Counted from the first letter of the stretch, positions 42,537 to 52,407 are shown. The stretch is DNA of 64,000 nucleotides from Paenibacillus sacheonensis (GCF_009909195.1 NZ_JAAAMU010000016.1:62001-126000), one strand, 5' to 3'. The notes: a model not told the origin generated them from the sequence alone. Translations and numbers: made by a program.

Positions 42537-42580
42537 GAGATTGATAGACAACGAAGAGAGACAAGAGAGGGAGATCCACC

Positions 42581-44218
42581 ATGCGTAGACGTAAAGGATT
42601 AGTAGGGGTAATCGTATTGCTGACATTGACACTGCTTCTAAGTGCCTGCGGCAACAACAACAACGGCAGCAATAATACAGGGGATTCTTCATCCGGGAAT
42701 GCGCCGGCGAACAACGATTCGCAGAATGCGGCGGACGGCCAACCGAAAGACGGCGGCAGCCTGATTATCGCAGTTGGCGCGGATCCAGTCGTTCTGAATC
42801 CGAATTACGCGGGCGACCGCGTCAGCCTGACGATCGACCAAGCGCTGTACGCGCCGCTGTTCCAAGTCGACAATGGCAAGAAAACCTTCTATCTGGCGGA
42901 CAGCCTGGAGCTCTCCGCGGATAAATTGACGTATACATTGAAATTGAAAGACGGATTGACTTGGCATGACGGCGAGAAGCTGACGGCCGACGACGTCGTG
43001 TTCACGATCGACAAGATTCTCGACGAGAAGCAGAACAGCTTCCTGCGCGGCAACTTCATCATTAACGGAAAACCGATCCAAGCCGTGAAAGTCGACGATC
43101 TGACCGTCGAGTTCAAGCTTCCGCAAGTGGCTCCGGCATTCGAAGCGACGCTCGTGCAAGTGTCCCCGATTCCGAAGCATATCTTCGAGAACGAAGCAGA
43201 CATCGAGAAAAGCACGAAGAACGCTGCCCCGGTCGGTTCCGGCGCGTTCAAGTTCAAAGAATACAAGACGGGCGAATACGTGACGCTGGATCGTTTCGAC
43301 AACTACTTCGGCGGCAAGCCGCATCTGGATTCCATCACGTACCGCATCGCGAAAGACACGAACGCGGCCAACCTGGCGCTTCAGAACGGCGAAATCAACG
43401 TCAAGTACCTTGATCCGCAGGACGTATCGACGATTCAAGCGACGAACAATTTCGATATCCAGCCTTACAGCGAAGGCCGGTTGTCCTACCTGCTCTTCAA
43501 CGAAAACAGCGACAGAGGCGCATTGGCCAAGAAGGAAGTTCGCCAAGCGCTGTCTTACGCGCTGAACCGCGAGGAATTGATTACGACGGCCTACGTCTCC
43601 GGCGATTATGCCGACCCGGCCAAATCGATCCTGGCTTCCGACAACCTGTACTTCGACAACGACGTGCCTAGCTTCGACAACGACGCGGCGAAAGCCAAGG
43701 AAATGCTGCAAGCGGCGGGCGCGAGCAACTTGAAGCTTCGCTTCATCACATCGAGCGGCAACAAAGCGCAGGAAGCAATCGCCCTGTACGTTCAGCAGAA
43801 GCTGAAAGAAGTCGGCGTAACCGTGGAAATCAACGCGCTCGACGCTTCCGCGTACGGCACGAAATTCTCGGACCTGAAGGCGACCGATTTCGAATTGGCA
43901 GCCGGCGGTTACATCATGGGTTACGACCCTGACGCGTACAGCATTCTCTACACGACTGGCGGAGACGCCAACTACTTCCACTACTCCAACAAAGAAGTGG
44001 ACGCGCTGTTCCAACAAGGCGCCGCCGAAGGCGATGCGACGAAGCGCGGCGAGATCTACAAGAAGCTGCAAGAGCTCGCGGCGGAAGACGCTCCGGTCTA
44101 TCCGATCGCGTACACGAAAACCATCGTAGCCATCGACAAGAAATACGGCGGCTTGGATCAAGCGATATTGAAACCGGTCGTTATCTTCGAAGATCCATCC
44201 AAACTTTACGTGAAATAA
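42581..44218 (+). CDS. Peptide ABC transporter substrate-binding lipoprotein (SBP_bac_5)
   Basis: Oligo/dipeptide receptor of 545 residues, standard for OppA/DppA. Lipobox LLLSAC with Cys23, Asn/Ser/Gly linker, then PKDGGSLIIAVGADPVVLNP opening the family 5 fold; YTLKLKDGLTWHDGEKLTADDVVFTI and the NREELITTAYVSGDYADPAKS segment are typical. AGGGAGA precedes the ATG. It is separated from the permease genes by a strong terminator, so the receptor is probably made in large excess over the membrane parts. Confidence 0.95.
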   Translation: MRRRKGLVGVIVLLTLTLLLSACGNNNNGSNNTGDSSSGNAPANNDSQNAADGQPKDGGSLIIAVGADPVVLNPNYAGDRVSLTIDQALYAPLFQVDNGKKTFYLADSLELSADKLTYTLKLKDGLTWHDGEKLTADDVVFTIDKILDEKQNSFLRGNFIINGKPIQAVKVDDLTVEFKLPQVAPAFEATLVQVSPIPKHIFENEADIEKSTKNAAPVGSGAFKFKEYKTGEYVTLDRFDNYFGGKPHLDSITYRIAKDTNAANLALQNGEINVKYLDPQDVSTIQATNNFDIQPYSEGRLSYLLFNENSDRGALAKKEVRQALSYALNREELITTAYVSGDYADPAKSILASDNLYFDNDVPSFDNDAAKAKEMLQAAGASNLKLRFITSSGNKAQEAIALYVQQKLKEVGVTVEINALDASAYGTKFSDLKATDFELAAGGYIMGYDPDAYSILYTTGGDANYFHYSNKEVDALFQQGAAEGDATKRGEIYKKLQELAAEDAPVYPIAYTKTIVAIDKKYGGLDQAILKPVVIFEDPSKLYVK

Positions 44219-44230
44219 GGATGAGCGAGA

Positions 44231-44260
44231 AAATAAGCTGGACCATCCAGCTTATTTTTT
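44231..44260 (+). terminator. Internal terminator between receptor and permease genes
   Basis: AAATAAGCTGG-ACCA-TCCAGCTTATTTTTTT: 10-bp stem with a seven-T tail, 13 nt after the receptor stop. Partial readthrough would set the receptor-to-permease ratio. Confidence 0.92.
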
Positions 44261-44378
44261 TGCCGTATTATTCGCCTTATTATTCGGCCCCGCGGGGCTG
44301 GCAGCAAGAATAAGCGTACGACCCGCGCGCACGTCGAGGACGCGCGGCGCGGAAGAACGCAGCTAGGAGAACAAGCCA

Positions 44379-45329
44379 ATGAGACGACTGATTATCCGAA
44401 GACTCCTGCAAACCATCCCGATGATTTTCTTTGTTTCGCTGGTCTGTTTCGCGCTCGTCAAGGCGGCGCCGGGCGATCCGGTGAAGACGTTCCTGCCACC
44501 GAACATCCACCAGGCCGACATCGAACGCATCCGGCATAACCTCGGCTTGGATCAACCGGCTTACGTGCAGTACGCCAAATGGCTGAAAGAAAGCCTGTCC
44601 GGCAATTTGGGCTACTCGCTCGTCAATCACATGCCGGTGACGAAACAAATCCTAGACCGGCTTCCGGCGACGGCGGGACTCATGGGCGCGGCGATCGCGC
44701 TCGCGGTGCTGCTGGCGATTCCGCTCGGCCTTGCGGCGGGCTCGAACCGGAACAAATGGGTGGACAAGCTCGTGAACCTGTTCGCGTACATCGGCATTTC
44801 GGTCCCGCTGTTTTGGCTCGCCATTTTATTCGTTTATTTCTTCTCCATCAAGATGCACTGGCTGCCGAGCTTGGGCATGCACACGATCGGCAAGAAAGGC
44901 GCGATCGACGTCATCAAGCACGGCATCCTGCCCTGCTCGGTCTTGGCGATCAGCTTCTTGTCGTCGTACGTGCGTTACATTCGTTCCGGCACGATCAGCC
45001 AGTTGAAAGAAGATTACGTGCAAATTCAATACGCGTTCGGGTCCGGGAAGCGGACGATCTTGTTCCGCCATGTGATGAAGCATGTCCTGCTGCCGATCAT
45101 CACGCTGCTCGGGATGTCCATGGGCGAGCTGGTGACGGGGGCGATCGTAACGGAGACCGTGTTCTCCTGGCCGGGCATCGGTTCGCTGGGCATGACGGCG
45201 GTGCGGGGCCTGGATTATCCCGTCATCCTGGGGATTACGCTGTTCTCCTCGCTCCTGCTGATCATCGGCAACCTGCTCGCGGACATCCTGTACGGCTTTG
45301 CCGATCCAAGAATCAAAACAACGAGGTGA
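44379..45329 (+). CDS. Peptide ABC transporter permease (DppB/OppB type)
   Basis: Membrane subunit of 316 residues, six helices. The N-terminal RRLLQTIPMIFFVSLVCFALVKAAPGDP and the C-terminal VTGAIVTETVFSWPGIG are diagnostic of DppB. An AGGAGAA site precedes the ATG. It directly precedes the DppC gene, which starts 4 nt after its stop. Confidence 0.95.
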   Translation: MRRLIIRRLLQTIPMIFFVSLVCFALVKAAPGDPVKTFLPPNIHQADIERIRHNLGLDQPAYVQYAKWLKESLSGNLGYSLVNHMPVTKQILDRLPATAGLMGAAIALAVLLAIPLGLAAGSNRNKWVDKLVNLFAYIGISVPLFWLAILFVYFFSIKMHWLPSLGMHTIGKKGAIDVIKHGILPCSVLAISFLSSYVRYIRSGTISQLKEDYVQIQYAFGSGKRTILFRHVMKHVLLPIITLLGMSMGELVTGAIVTETVFSWPGIGSLGMTAVRGLDYPVILGITLFSSLLLIIGNLLADILYGFADPRIKTTR

Positions 45330-45333
45330 GCAC

Positions 45334-46179
45334 ATGAATCGGAGCAAATGGCGCAATGTCGGCGCGGAGCTGATGGCGAACAAGGCGGGGATCGTCGCGA
45401 TCCTTGTGCTCGTCGTGTTTGCTTTGGCGGCGGCCTTCGCGTTCCTGTCGTCCAAGGACCCGAACGAGATGAACGTAATGGAGAAGCTGAGGCATCCCGG
45501 CGCGGCGCATTGGTTCGGGACGGACGATTACGGAAGGGATTATTTCGCGCGCGCGCTGTACGGCGGGCGCGTATCGCTGACGGTCGGATTCCTGGCGATG
45601 ATTCTGTCGACGGGCATCGGCGTGACGATCGGCGTGATCAGCGGGTATTTCGGCGGCTTGATCGACAGCCTGCTCATGCGTTTCGTTGAAATCATCATGT
45701 CTATTCCGTCCTTCTTGATCCTGCTGCTGCTCAGCATCTACCTGAAGCCGAGCATCGGCAACCTGATCGTAATCATATCGCTTCTGATGTGGATGAATAT
45801 CTCGCGAATCGTTCGCGCGGAGACGATGTCCCTCAAGGAGCGGGAATACGTCCTCTACGCCAAGGCGTCGGGACAAAGCTCGTTCGGCATTATCGGCCGG
45901 CATATCCTGCCGAACCTGGTGTCCGTCATTATCGTCAGCGCGACGAACAACGTCGCATCGGCGATCATGATGGAGTCGTCGCTGAGCTTCCTCGGCTTCG
46001 GCGTGCAAGCGCCGAACGCCACGTGGGGCAGCATGCTGAACGGCGCGCAAGGCTTAATGTTTTCATCGCCGTACTTGGCGATTTTCCCGGGTTTGTTGAT
46101 TTTCTTGACGGTACTTAGCTTTAACGTGCTGGGCGACATCCTGAGAGTCGGCTTCGAACCGAAGCTCGGCAAACGCTGA
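45334..46179 (+). CDS. Peptide ABC transporter permease (DppC/OppC type)
   Basis: Second membrane subunit of 281 residues, six helices, with HWFGTDDYGRDYFARALYG and SFLGFGVQAPNATWGSML, both family hallmarks. The ATG at 45334 is used, with ACGAGGTGA upstream; the in-frame extension to 45298 lies inside the previous gene. Part of the same transcript as the two ATPases downstream. Confidence 0.95.
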   Translation: MNRSKWRNVGAELMANKAGIVAILVLVVFALAAAFAFLSSKDPNEMNVMEKLRHPGAAHWFGTDDYGRDYFARALYGGRVSLTVGFLAMILSTGIGVTIGVISGYFGGLIDSLLMRFVEIIMSIPSFLILLLLSIYLKPSIGNLIVIISLLMWMNISRIVRAETMSLKEREYVLYAKASGQSSFGIIGRHILPNLVSVIIVSATNNVASAIMMESSLSFLGFGVQAPNATWGSMLNGAQGLMFSSPYLAIFPGLLIFLTVLSFNVLGDILRVGFEPKLGKR

Positions 46180-46215
46180 CGCGCGGCGACCGATGGGCAA
46201 AGGAGTGATGGGACG

Positions 46216-47238
46216 ATGACAGAACAACTGCTGACGGTCGATAATTTGAGAGTATCCTTCCATACCCGGGCGGGCGAGAACCAGGCCGTTCGGAGCGTGA
46301 GCTTCCGCGTCGGCGCCGGCGATACCTTGGGCATCGTAGGCGAATCGGGAAGCGGCAAGAGCGTCACGGCCAAGGCGATCATGGATCTGATCGCCGCGCC
46401 GGGCGAAGTGCTGGGCGGCGAGATCCGTTTCCGGGGCGAGAGCCTGCGCGGGCTGCCGCAGAAGAAATGGCGCCAGCTCCGGGGCAACCGGATCGCGATG
46501 GTCTTTCAAGATCCGATGACGTCGCTCAATCCGGTCAAGACGATCGGGTATCAGATCGCGGAGGTGCTTCGCAGGCACAAAGGGTTAGGCAAGGAAGCCG
46601 CCCTCAAGGAATCGGTCAACATGCTGCGCAAGGTCGGGATCAACGAGCCTGAGCGCCGCGTGCATCAATATCCGCATGAATTCAGCGGCGGCATGCGCCA
46701 GCGCGTCATGATCGCGATGGCGCTCTCGTGCGATCCGGAGCTGCTCATCGCGGACGAGCCGACGACGGCGCTCGACGTGACGATCCAGGCGCAGCTGCTC
46801 GATCTGCTCACGCAGCTGAAGCAGCAGTCCGACACCGCGATCGTGCTCATCACGCATGATCTCGGCGTCGTCGCCAAGGTATGCACCCGCGTCGTCGTCA
46901 TGTACGCCGGCATGGTCATGGAAGAGGGCACAGTCGAGGATATCTTCTATCGGACGGGCCACCCGTACACGCAAGGACTGCTTCGGTCCCTGCCGCAGCG
47001 AGGAGGCGCGAACCGCGAACGGCTCGTGCCGATCGAGGGGTCGCCGCCGGATCTGATCGATCCGGAGCCCGGCTGCCCGTTCAGGGAACGGTGTCCGTAT
47101 GCATTCGAGAAGTGCGGGGAGCTTCCGCCCATGCTCGAGACCGAAGGAGACGGGCACCGCTCGTTGTGCTGGCTGCTGGAAGGCGGCAAACGGACGCTTG
47201 CGCAGGCGCTGGAGGAAAGGGGCGAAGCGGCGCGATGA
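46216..47238 (+). CDS. Peptide ABC transporter ATP-binding protein (DppD/OppD type)
   Basis: ATPase of 340 residues. Walker [11 protein letters not shown]-loop [11 protein letters not shown], signature [15 protein letters not shown], Walker [15 protein letters not shown], switch His ITHDLG. The C-terminal oligopeptide-transporter extension with [14 protein letters not shown] carries the conserved cysteines that hold an iron-sulfur cluster in characterised DppD. Its stop overlaps the start of the next gene (ATGA). Confidence 0.95.
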   Translation: MTEQLLTVDNLRVSFHTRAGENQAVRSVSFRVGAGDTLGIVGESGSGKSVTAKAIMDLIAAPGEVLGGEIRFRGESLRGLPQKKWRQLRGNRIAMVFQDPMTSLNPVKTIGYQIAEVLRRHKGLGKEAALKESVNMLRKVGINEPERRVHQYPHEFSGGMRQRVMIAMALSCDPELLIADEPTTALDVTIQAQLLDLLTQLKQQSDTAIVLITHDLGVVAKVCTRVVVMYAGMVMEEGTVEDIFYRTGHPYTQGLLRSLPQRGGANRERLVPIEGSPPDLIDPEPGCPFRERCPYAFEKCGELPPMLETEGDGHRSLCWLLEGGKRTLAQALEERGEAAR

Positions 47239-48197
47239 GCGACATCTTAATGAACGATGCGATCAGCAGTAAAGGCGCGGCTTCGGGCGCCAAGAACGAC
47301 GTGCTGGTGGACGTGCGGAATTTGAAGAAGCATTTTACGAAGGGCACGGATATTTGGGGACGATCCAAGGACGTCCTGAAGGCGGTCGACGGCGTCAGCT
47401 TCCAGATTCGCCGGGGCGAAACGTTCGGCCTCGTCGGCGAATCCGGCAGCGGCAAGTCCACGGTCGGCCGCTGTCTCATCCGGCTGTACGACTACACGGC
47501 AGGCGAGGTGCTGTTCGACGGGACGGATATCTCGAAGCTCGGGGACAAGCAATTGAAGCCGTACCGCAGGCGTATTCAGACGATTTTCCAAGATCCGTAT
47601 TCATCGCTTAATCCCGGCATGAACGTGCTGGATCTGATCGGCGAGCCGATGAACATTCACGGCTTGCACAAGAGCGGCGAGGAAAGGAAGGAAAGCGTCG
47701 GCGCCCTGCTCGAGCGGGTAGGGCTGAAACGCGAGCATATGTACAGGTACGCGCATGAATTCAGCGGCGGCCAGCGGCAGCGGATTTCGATTGCGCGCGC
47801 GCTGTCCGTGCGGCCCGACTTCGTCGTCTGCGACGAACCGATCTCGGCGCTCGACGTCTCCGTGCAGGCGCAGGTCATCAACATGCTCGAGGATCTGCAG
47901 GCCGAATTCGGACTGACCTATCTATTCATCGCCCATGATCTGTCGATGGTGCGCCATATCTCCGACCGGATCGGCGTCATGTACGGCGGCCGTCTCGTGG
48001 AAGTGGCGGACAGCGACGAGCTGTACGAGAACCCGCTGCATCCGTATACGAAGGCGCTGTTGTCGTCGATTCCGATTCCCGATCCGCGCGCGGCCCGCAC
48101 GAGCAGTCCGCTGATCTATGATCCGCGAGGCGCTGCGGCCGGCGGGGATCAAGAGCTGAAAGAAGTCAGTCCGGGCCATTATGTAGCCGGTTATTGA
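47235..48197 (+). CDS. Peptide ABC transporter ATP-binding protein (DppF/OppF type)
   Basis: Second ATPase of 320 residues, forming a heterodimer with the previous product. Walker [23 protein letters not shown], signature [15 protein letters not shown], Walker [13 protein letters not shown]. The N-terminus has the usual KHFTKG segment. The start is the ATG at 47235 that overlaps the stop of the DppD-type gene (ATGA), showing coupling; the same frame is open for 118 codons upstream but that is chance. It closes the five-gene peptide importer. Confidence 0.95.
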   Translation: MSDILMNDAISSKGAASGAKNDVLVDVRNLKKHFTKGTDIWGRSKDVLKAVDGVSFQIRRGETFGLVGESGSGKSTVGRCLIRLYDYTAGEVLFDGTDISKLGDKQLKPYRRRIQTIFQDPYSSLNPGMNVLDLIGEPMNIHGLHKSGEERKESVGALLERVGLKREHMYRYAHEFSGGQRQRISIARALSVRPDFVVCDEPISALDVSVQAQVINMLEDLQAEFGLTYLFIAHDLSMVRHISDRIGVMYGGRLVEVADSDELYENPLHPYTKALLSSIPIPDPRAARTSSPLIYDPRGAAAGGDQELKEVSPGHYVAGY

Positions 48198-48253
48198 TCT
48201 TCTTGTATGTAGGGATCAACCAAAGCTAACAGACCGATAAGGAGGAACCGTCA

Positions 48254-48688
48254 ATGGAAGATAAGGTCAAACTGTCCCAATGGGACGCGCTGCTGCTCGA
48301 AGGATTGCGCAGACTCGGCTGGTCCGACGACGAAGTGGTTCGGAGAGTGAAGGAACGCGACGAACTGCCTGCCGATGACAGTATATACGAATTCGATTAC
48401 GGCCAGCTGGCGGATTTCGCCGCGGCTAACCCGGAGACTTTCGAGGCCGCCGTCCGTGGCGGTTACGGCATCAAATACAACACCGTTCGCGGCATTCGTT
48501 CCTGGATCAACGTCGCCTTCGCGCAGGAACCTGAGCTGGTGCTGGAAGCGGGCAATGAAGCTGTCGTCGCTTCGCTGACGCCTGCCGAGCATGAGCGGCT
48601 GCTGTCCGTATTGTCGTTTGGATGGGCGGTACGCGAGGAGAATCCCGGCAAAGCCGGATTGTACCGGATCGAACCAATCCAGCGTTAA
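48254..48688 (+). CDS. Hypothetical protein, 144 residues
   Basis: I do not recognise the family. It is an acidic, soluble protein without signal peptide or membrane segment: LSQWDALLLEGLRRLGWSDDEVVRRVKE at the N-terminus looks helical, and the middle (GGYGIKYNTVRGIRSW) is conserved-looking and basic. An AAGGAGG site 7 nt before the ATG and codon use like the neighbours support it as real. It lies 56 bp after the peptide importer and could be read from the same transcript. Confidence 0.75.
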   Translation: MEDKVKLSQWDALLLEGLRRLGWSDDEVVRRVKERDELPADDSIYEFDYGQLADFAAANPETFEAAVRGGYGIKYNTVRGIRSWINVAFAQEPELVLEAGNEAVVASLTPAEHERLLSVLSFGWAVREENPGKAGLYRIEPIQR

Positions 48689-48759
48689 GGCGGGTTGACG
48701 GGCCTCTCTTTGGCGCTCCGACTGGGCTAATCATGGGTAGCATGCGATACAAACTAACA

Positions 48760-48794
48760 AGGGGCGGTCCACTCGCGGGCGGCCCCTTTTTTTG
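48760..48794 (+). terminator. Intrinsic terminator
   Basis: GGGGC ... GCCCC stem with a CGGTCC/GGGC inner region and seven T residues; follows the 144-residue hypothetical gene by about 70 bp. Confidence 0.82.
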
Positions 48795-48911
48795 CATATC
48801 GGCCGTTATCTACAAAACCTACATGGAATGCGCAGCGCGGGATGCTTCCAAGATATGCTACTATTATCAGTAAGGACGTTTTTAAGATTCGGACCCTATG
48901 GAGGCGGACAC

Positions 48912-49514
48912 GTGGAAACGGCGGAGCTCGAGAAGCAGATGGCGTTCTTGGTTGAAATCGACAAGCTGAAGACGATTCGGCGCAAAACGAAAATCATGCA
49001 CGGAGACCGGCTCGAAAACGACGCCGAACATTCGTGGCATTTGGCCATGATGGCGTTGATCCTGCAGAAGGAAGCGAATGCGCATATCGACCTGTTGAAA
49101 GTGATCAAAATGCTGCTTGTCCATGACATCGTAGAAATCGATGCCGGCGATACGTTCGCCTACGACACGAAGGGGCAGGAAGACAAATCGGCTCGGGAGC
49201 AGCGTGCAGCCGCGCGGATCTTCGGCCTCCTGCCGATAGAGCAGGAAGGGGAGCTGCTCGGGCTGTGGCGGGAGTTCGAGGCCAAGGAGACTGCGGAGGC
49301 TTGTTTCGCGGCATCGCTCGACCGCCTGCAGCCGCTCATTCACAATCACCATAACGATGGCGATACATGGCTGCGGTACAAGATTACCGAAGAGATGGTG
49401 CTGAAGCGCAATCGGGAGATCGCGAGCGGCTCGGAGAACTTGTGGGGTTATGCGCAGGAGCTCATTGGCCGCTCGGCGAAGCGGGGCATTTTGCGGCAAT
49501 CGTACGAGGAATGA
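48912..49514 (+). CDS. HD domain phosphohydrolase (HD_3, YfbR-like)
   Basis: Metal-dependent phosphohydrolase of 200 residues. The HD signature appears as NDAEHSWHLAMM (His), VHDIVEIDAGD (His-Asp) and a later Asp in AASLDRLQPL. Members of this HD_3 group include 5'-deoxynucleotidases such as YfbR, which suggests a role in nucleotide pool clean-up (inference). GTG 48912 is chosen, with GGAGGCGG upstream; the frame is open to 48792 but the extra residues overlap the terminator. Confidence 0.85.
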   Translation: METAELEKQMAFLVEIDKLKTIRRKTKIMHGDRLENDAEHSWHLAMMALILQKEANAHIDLLKVIKMLLVHDIVEIDAGDTFAYDTKGQEDKSAREQRAAARIFGLLPIEQEGELLGLWREFEAKETAEACFAASLDRLQPLIHNHHNDGDTWLRYKITEEMVLKRNREIASGSENLWGYAQELIGRSAKRGILRQSYEE

Positions 49515-49623
49515 ATCGAAGCCGGCCGCGCCGCTGGGTAAAGAAAGGGGTGGACCGTCGTCGGCCTTGCCCGCTGCAGGTTGACGCGGCCCAAATAATC
49601 GCATGGGAGGAGAAGGAACCGGA

Positions 49624-50139
49624 ATGGATATTACGCTCGAGCCGCTCGGCGGCGAAGCGCTGAAGACGCTGTGGAAGTCCGCGTTCGAAGCGCATCGTTT
49701 GCACCGCCCCGAATCGTATTATGACGAGTGCCTGGCCGAAAACGCCGCCGGAACGCGCATTACGCTGCTTGCGTTGGCCGATGGCCAAGTGGTCGGCTGC
49801 GCACATTTGAAATATACGTCCTCGTATCCGTATTTCAAGGACAAGCATATTCCGGAGATCAGCGATATGAACGTATTCCCGGAGTACCGGAAACGGGGGA
49901 CGGCCAACAAGCTGATGGATGAATTCGAACGAATCGTCGGGCTGGATCATAATCGGATCGGCATTGGCGTCGGTTTGTACAAGGATTATGGCGCCGCGCA
50001 GCGAATTTATTGTCAACGAGGCTACGTTCCGGACGGGAACGGCGTCATGTATCGCGACATCGAAGTCGTGCCGGGCCAGACGGTGCGCATGGACGACGAG
50101 CTGGTGCTTTATTTCGTAAAGGAGCTGGATTACGACTGA
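49624..50139 (+). CDS. GNAT family N-acetyltransferase
   Basis: Acetyl-CoA-dependent acyltransferase of 171 residues. Motif A is visible as DMNVFPEYRKRGTANKLMDEFE with the pyrophosphate-binding RKRGTA loop, and motif B as YGAAQRIYCQRGYVPDG. The substrate is unknown. ATG 49624 is preceded by AGAAGGAACC and further up GGAGG; the ATG at 49603 overlaps the latter. It follows the HD gene by 109 bp. Confidence 0.9.
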   Translation: MDITLEPLGGEALKTLWKSAFEAHRLHRPESYYDECLAENAAGTRITLLALADGQVVGCAHLKYTSSYPYFKDKHIPEISDMNVFPEYRKRGTANKLMDEFERIVGLDHNRIGIGVGLYKDYGAAQRIYCQRGYVPDGNGVMYRDIEVVPGQTVRMDDELVLYFVKELDYD

Positions 50140-50229
50140 GACCTGCAGGCTGGCATGGCCGCCGATCGGGATTTCGATAGCTGCGCATGAACGAAAATCA
50201 CCGTGACGAACATCGAGAGGAGCTGCCGA

Positions 50230-50682
50230 ATGAAGCATCCAAAATTAGTGATCGCCGCGTTATCCGTCGTCGTCGTCATTCTGGGCATCGTCTTGTTCAA
50301 CGATATCCGGGCGCGGAGCGACAGCGACGAACGATTGCGTTTCGTACAGCAAATGGCCGACAATTCCTTTCGCTACCAGCTGGGGGAAGCGGCCTCGAGC
50401 TTCGGCAAGGACATGGACGAGGATGAGGCAAGCTTCCATCAGTGCGTGGCTGCCGTATCCGCGGCTGCCGCGCTGGCCAAGCTGACTTCATTCGAGAAGC
50501 AAAACGACGGCATCGACGTCGTGCTCGACGGCTTCGGGAAAAACCTGCTCAATCCATCCAATCGGGCGGCGGTACTCGGCAAAGCGCCGGAGCTCCGGGA
50601 ACTATTCGCGAAGTTGAATCAGAACCCGGCCGACAAGGAAACGACGAACAAGCTCGCTGAATTCGGGGACACGCTTCGCTAG
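50230..50682 (+). CDS. Hypothetical membrane-anchored protein
   Basis: 150 residues with one N-terminal hydrophobic helix (about 5-24, LVIAALSVVVVILGIVLF) and a soluble helical remainder presumably outside the cell. Family not recognised. The ATG has GAGAGGAG upstream; the frame extends to GTG 50203. A terminator follows 30 bp after its stop. Confidence 0.72.
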   Translation: MKHPKLVIAALSVVVVILGIVLFNDIRARSDSDERLRFVQQMADNSFRYQLGEAASSFGKDMDEDEASFHQCVAAVSAAAALAKLTSFEKQNDGIDVVLDGFGKNLLNPSNRAAVLGKAPELRELFAKLNQNPADKETTNKLAEFGDTLR

Positions 50683-50711
50683 CAGGCATCCGTACTATCG
50701 TTGTAATCGTG

Positions 50712-50748
50712 GAGGGGGAGGCCGGGGGCGGCTTCCTCCCTCTTTTTT
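50712..50748 (+). terminator. Intrinsic terminator
   Basis: GGAGGGGGAGGC ... GGCTTCCTCCCTC followed by TTTTTT; ends the transcript of the 150-residue hypothetical gene. Confidence 0.88.
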
Positions 50749-50835
50749 AGGCGTCGGAACTGCTTGTCGCAGGCGATGAGTGGGCTTCCTTTCTGCCTAT
50801 AAATCTGCTTTTTCGTATCGCTGAGCTCATTTGGC

Positions 50836-50870
50836 TTGGACAATGCCATATAGCATGATATATTAATATA
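50836..50870 (+). promoter_or_regulatory. Promoter of the GntR/LacI-type regulator gene
   Basis: TTGGAC (50836-50841), 17-bp spacer, TATATT (50859-50864). The palindrome TATATTAATATA overlaps the -10 and could be an autoregulatory site. Confidence 0.6.
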
Positions 50871-50937
50871 CATTCAAATGGAACGTAAGGAAGACTTCAG
50901 CGCGGCCGGCGGGCTGCCTGAATGATCGGAGGTAGTC

Positions 50938-52101
50938 ATGACGAACGAGTCCCCATCAAAGCCGATGTATGAACGTATATTCGAAACGCTTCGCGACGAG
51001 ATCAACGAGCGGAAATACGAGGCAGGCGACCGCGTTCCTTCGGAGAAGGAGCTGGGCGACGAGCACGGGGTCAGCCGGATCACGAGCAAGAAGGCGCTCG
51101 AGCTGCTGGCGAACGAAGGGTATATTATCCGGCAGCCTGGGCGGGGGTCGTTCGTGGCGGATGCAGCCGTGAAGGGGGCAGCCGCGAGAGCCGCCGGCTC
51201 GCATCCGATACGCCATAAGCCGCGGAGCGCGGAGGGCAAGCTGCTGATCGGCCTGGTCATTACGGATTTTGCCGACAGCTACGGCACGGCCTTGATCTAC
51301 GGCATGGAGGAGGCCTCCCGCCTCAACGACGCTTATCTGGTGCTTCGCCGATCGTTCGGCAACCCTGCCAACGAGGCGGAAGCGATTCAAGGCCTGCTGG
51401 AGCTGGGCGTCGATGGGCTTATTATTTTCCCGGCGCAGGGAGAGTATTTTAACGCTGAAATCCTGAAGCTCGTCATTACGAAATTTCCGTTCATCCTCAT
51501 CGATCGGCATCTGAAAGGCGTGGCAGCGGGCTCCATCAGCACGGATAACGTCGGCGCCGCAAAGGAAGGAACGAATTATCTGTTCGGGCTCGGTCATACG
51601 TCGATCGGCTTCCTGACGCCGCCGCCTGCGGATACGACCGCGATCGAGGAGCGGATCGAAGGCTTCATCCAGGCGCACGCGGAGAGGGGCATCAAGGTCG
51701 AGCGCGAGCTGTGGATCGAGACCATCGCTTCCTCGCTGCCGAAGGCCAACGCGGAGGAGAACAGGAAGCGGGACATCGCCGCAATCAAGGCGCATCTGAC
51801 GAAGTATCCGCAGATTACGGCGCTCTTCGCGACGGAATACGATATCGCGCAATTGGCCATCAGGGCGGCAAGCGAGCTGGGATTATCCGTCCCGGAGGAT
51901 CTCTCGATCCTGTGCTTCGACAGCCCGGAACACGACGGGACTTTCCCGCTCACGCACATGAAGCAGGATCAGCAAGGCTTGGGCAAGCTTGCCTTCGAGA
52001 ACGTATTGAAGCTTCGGGAAGGCGAGTCGCTTCCGATCAAGACGCTGCTGGAAGCGACCTTGGTCGTCGGCGATTCGACGGGGCCGATGAAGCGGCGTTA
52101 G
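50938..52101 (+). CDS. GntR-LacI hybrid transcriptional regulator (AraR type)
   Basis: Regulator of 387 residues combining a GntR winged helix (about 8-77, VPSEKELGDEHGVSRITSKKALELLANEGYIIRQPGRGSFV) with a LacI/periplasmic-binding-like effector domain (about 100-380, LLIGLVITDFADSYGTALIYGMEE, FPFILIDRHLKG, ALFATEYDIAQLAIRA). This is the AraR architecture, in which a sugar releases the repressor from DNA. The ATG follows GATCGGAGG. It precedes a GH76 mannanase-like gene, which it probably controls; a mannose- or arabinose-type effector is inferred. Confidence 0.92.
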   Translation: MTNESPSKPMYERIFETLRDEINERKYEAGDRVPSEKELGDEHGVSRITSKKALELLANEGYIIRQPGRGSFVADAAVKGAAARAAGSHPIRHKPRSAEGKLLIGLVITDFADSYGTALIYGMEEASRLNDAYLVLRRSFGNPANEAEAIQGLLELGVDGLIIFPAQGEYFNAEILKLVITKFPFILIDRHLKGVAAGSISTDNVGAAKEGTNYLFGLGHTSIGFLTPPPADTTAIEERIEGFIQAHAERGIKVERELWIETIASSLPKANAEENRKRDIAAIKAHLTKYPQITALFATEYDIAQLAIRAASELGLSVPEDLSILCFDSPEHDGTFPLTHMKQDQQGLGKLAFENVLKLREGESLPIKTLLEATLVVGDSTGPMKRR

Positions 52102-52223
52102 GGTGGCGGTGGCGAAGTGAATGCCGTATTCCCAATAATTCAGACTCTATTTAATCAAGACCCCGTATAAACAAGACCGAATCATAGTCTAGATCGAAAC
52201 ACATTCAAGACCGAAACACATTC

Positions 52224-52260
52224 AAGGCCTCCGGCAGTCTCGCCCCGGAGGTCTTCTTTT
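52224..52260 (+). terminator. Terminator of the GntR-LacI regulator gene
   Basis: GGCCTCCGG-CAGTCTCGCC-CCGGAGGTC followed by TTCTTTT. Two copies of CGAAACACATTCAAG (period 17) lie just upstream. Confidence 0.82.
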
Positions 52261-52278
52261 GCTTCTATACCAATTAAT

Positions 52279-52348
52279 TTGTTAGTATAACAATATATTT
52301 AAATGTTATAAGTTATATATTGACATACCAGTTTCATGCCCATAAACT
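52279..52348 (+). promoter_or_regulatory. Operator and promoter of the GH76-like gene
   Basis: TTGTTAGTATAACAA (52279-52293) is a perfect 6-3-6 palindrome of the kind bound by GntR-type domains. A near-consensus promoter follows: TTGACA (52320-52325), 17 bp, TAAACT (52343-52348). The operator lies 27 bp above the -35; AT-rich partial repeats between them may be a second half-site. Confidence 0.6.
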
Positions 52349-52407
52349 GTGATTGAAAGCGACGACGATCGAACGGTCGGTAAAACGTACATAGGAGAGT
52401 GGCAGCC

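Noticed and set aside
42689-44161. 490-codon minus-strand frame opposite the peptide-binding lipoprotein
   Set aside because: No ribosome site or recognisable domain; the plus-strand gene is certain.
46881-47234. 118-codon N-terminal extension of the DppF-type gene
   Set aside because: It overlaps DppD coding sequence in another frame, is Arg-rich, and the ATGA overlap at 47235 gives the normal family start.
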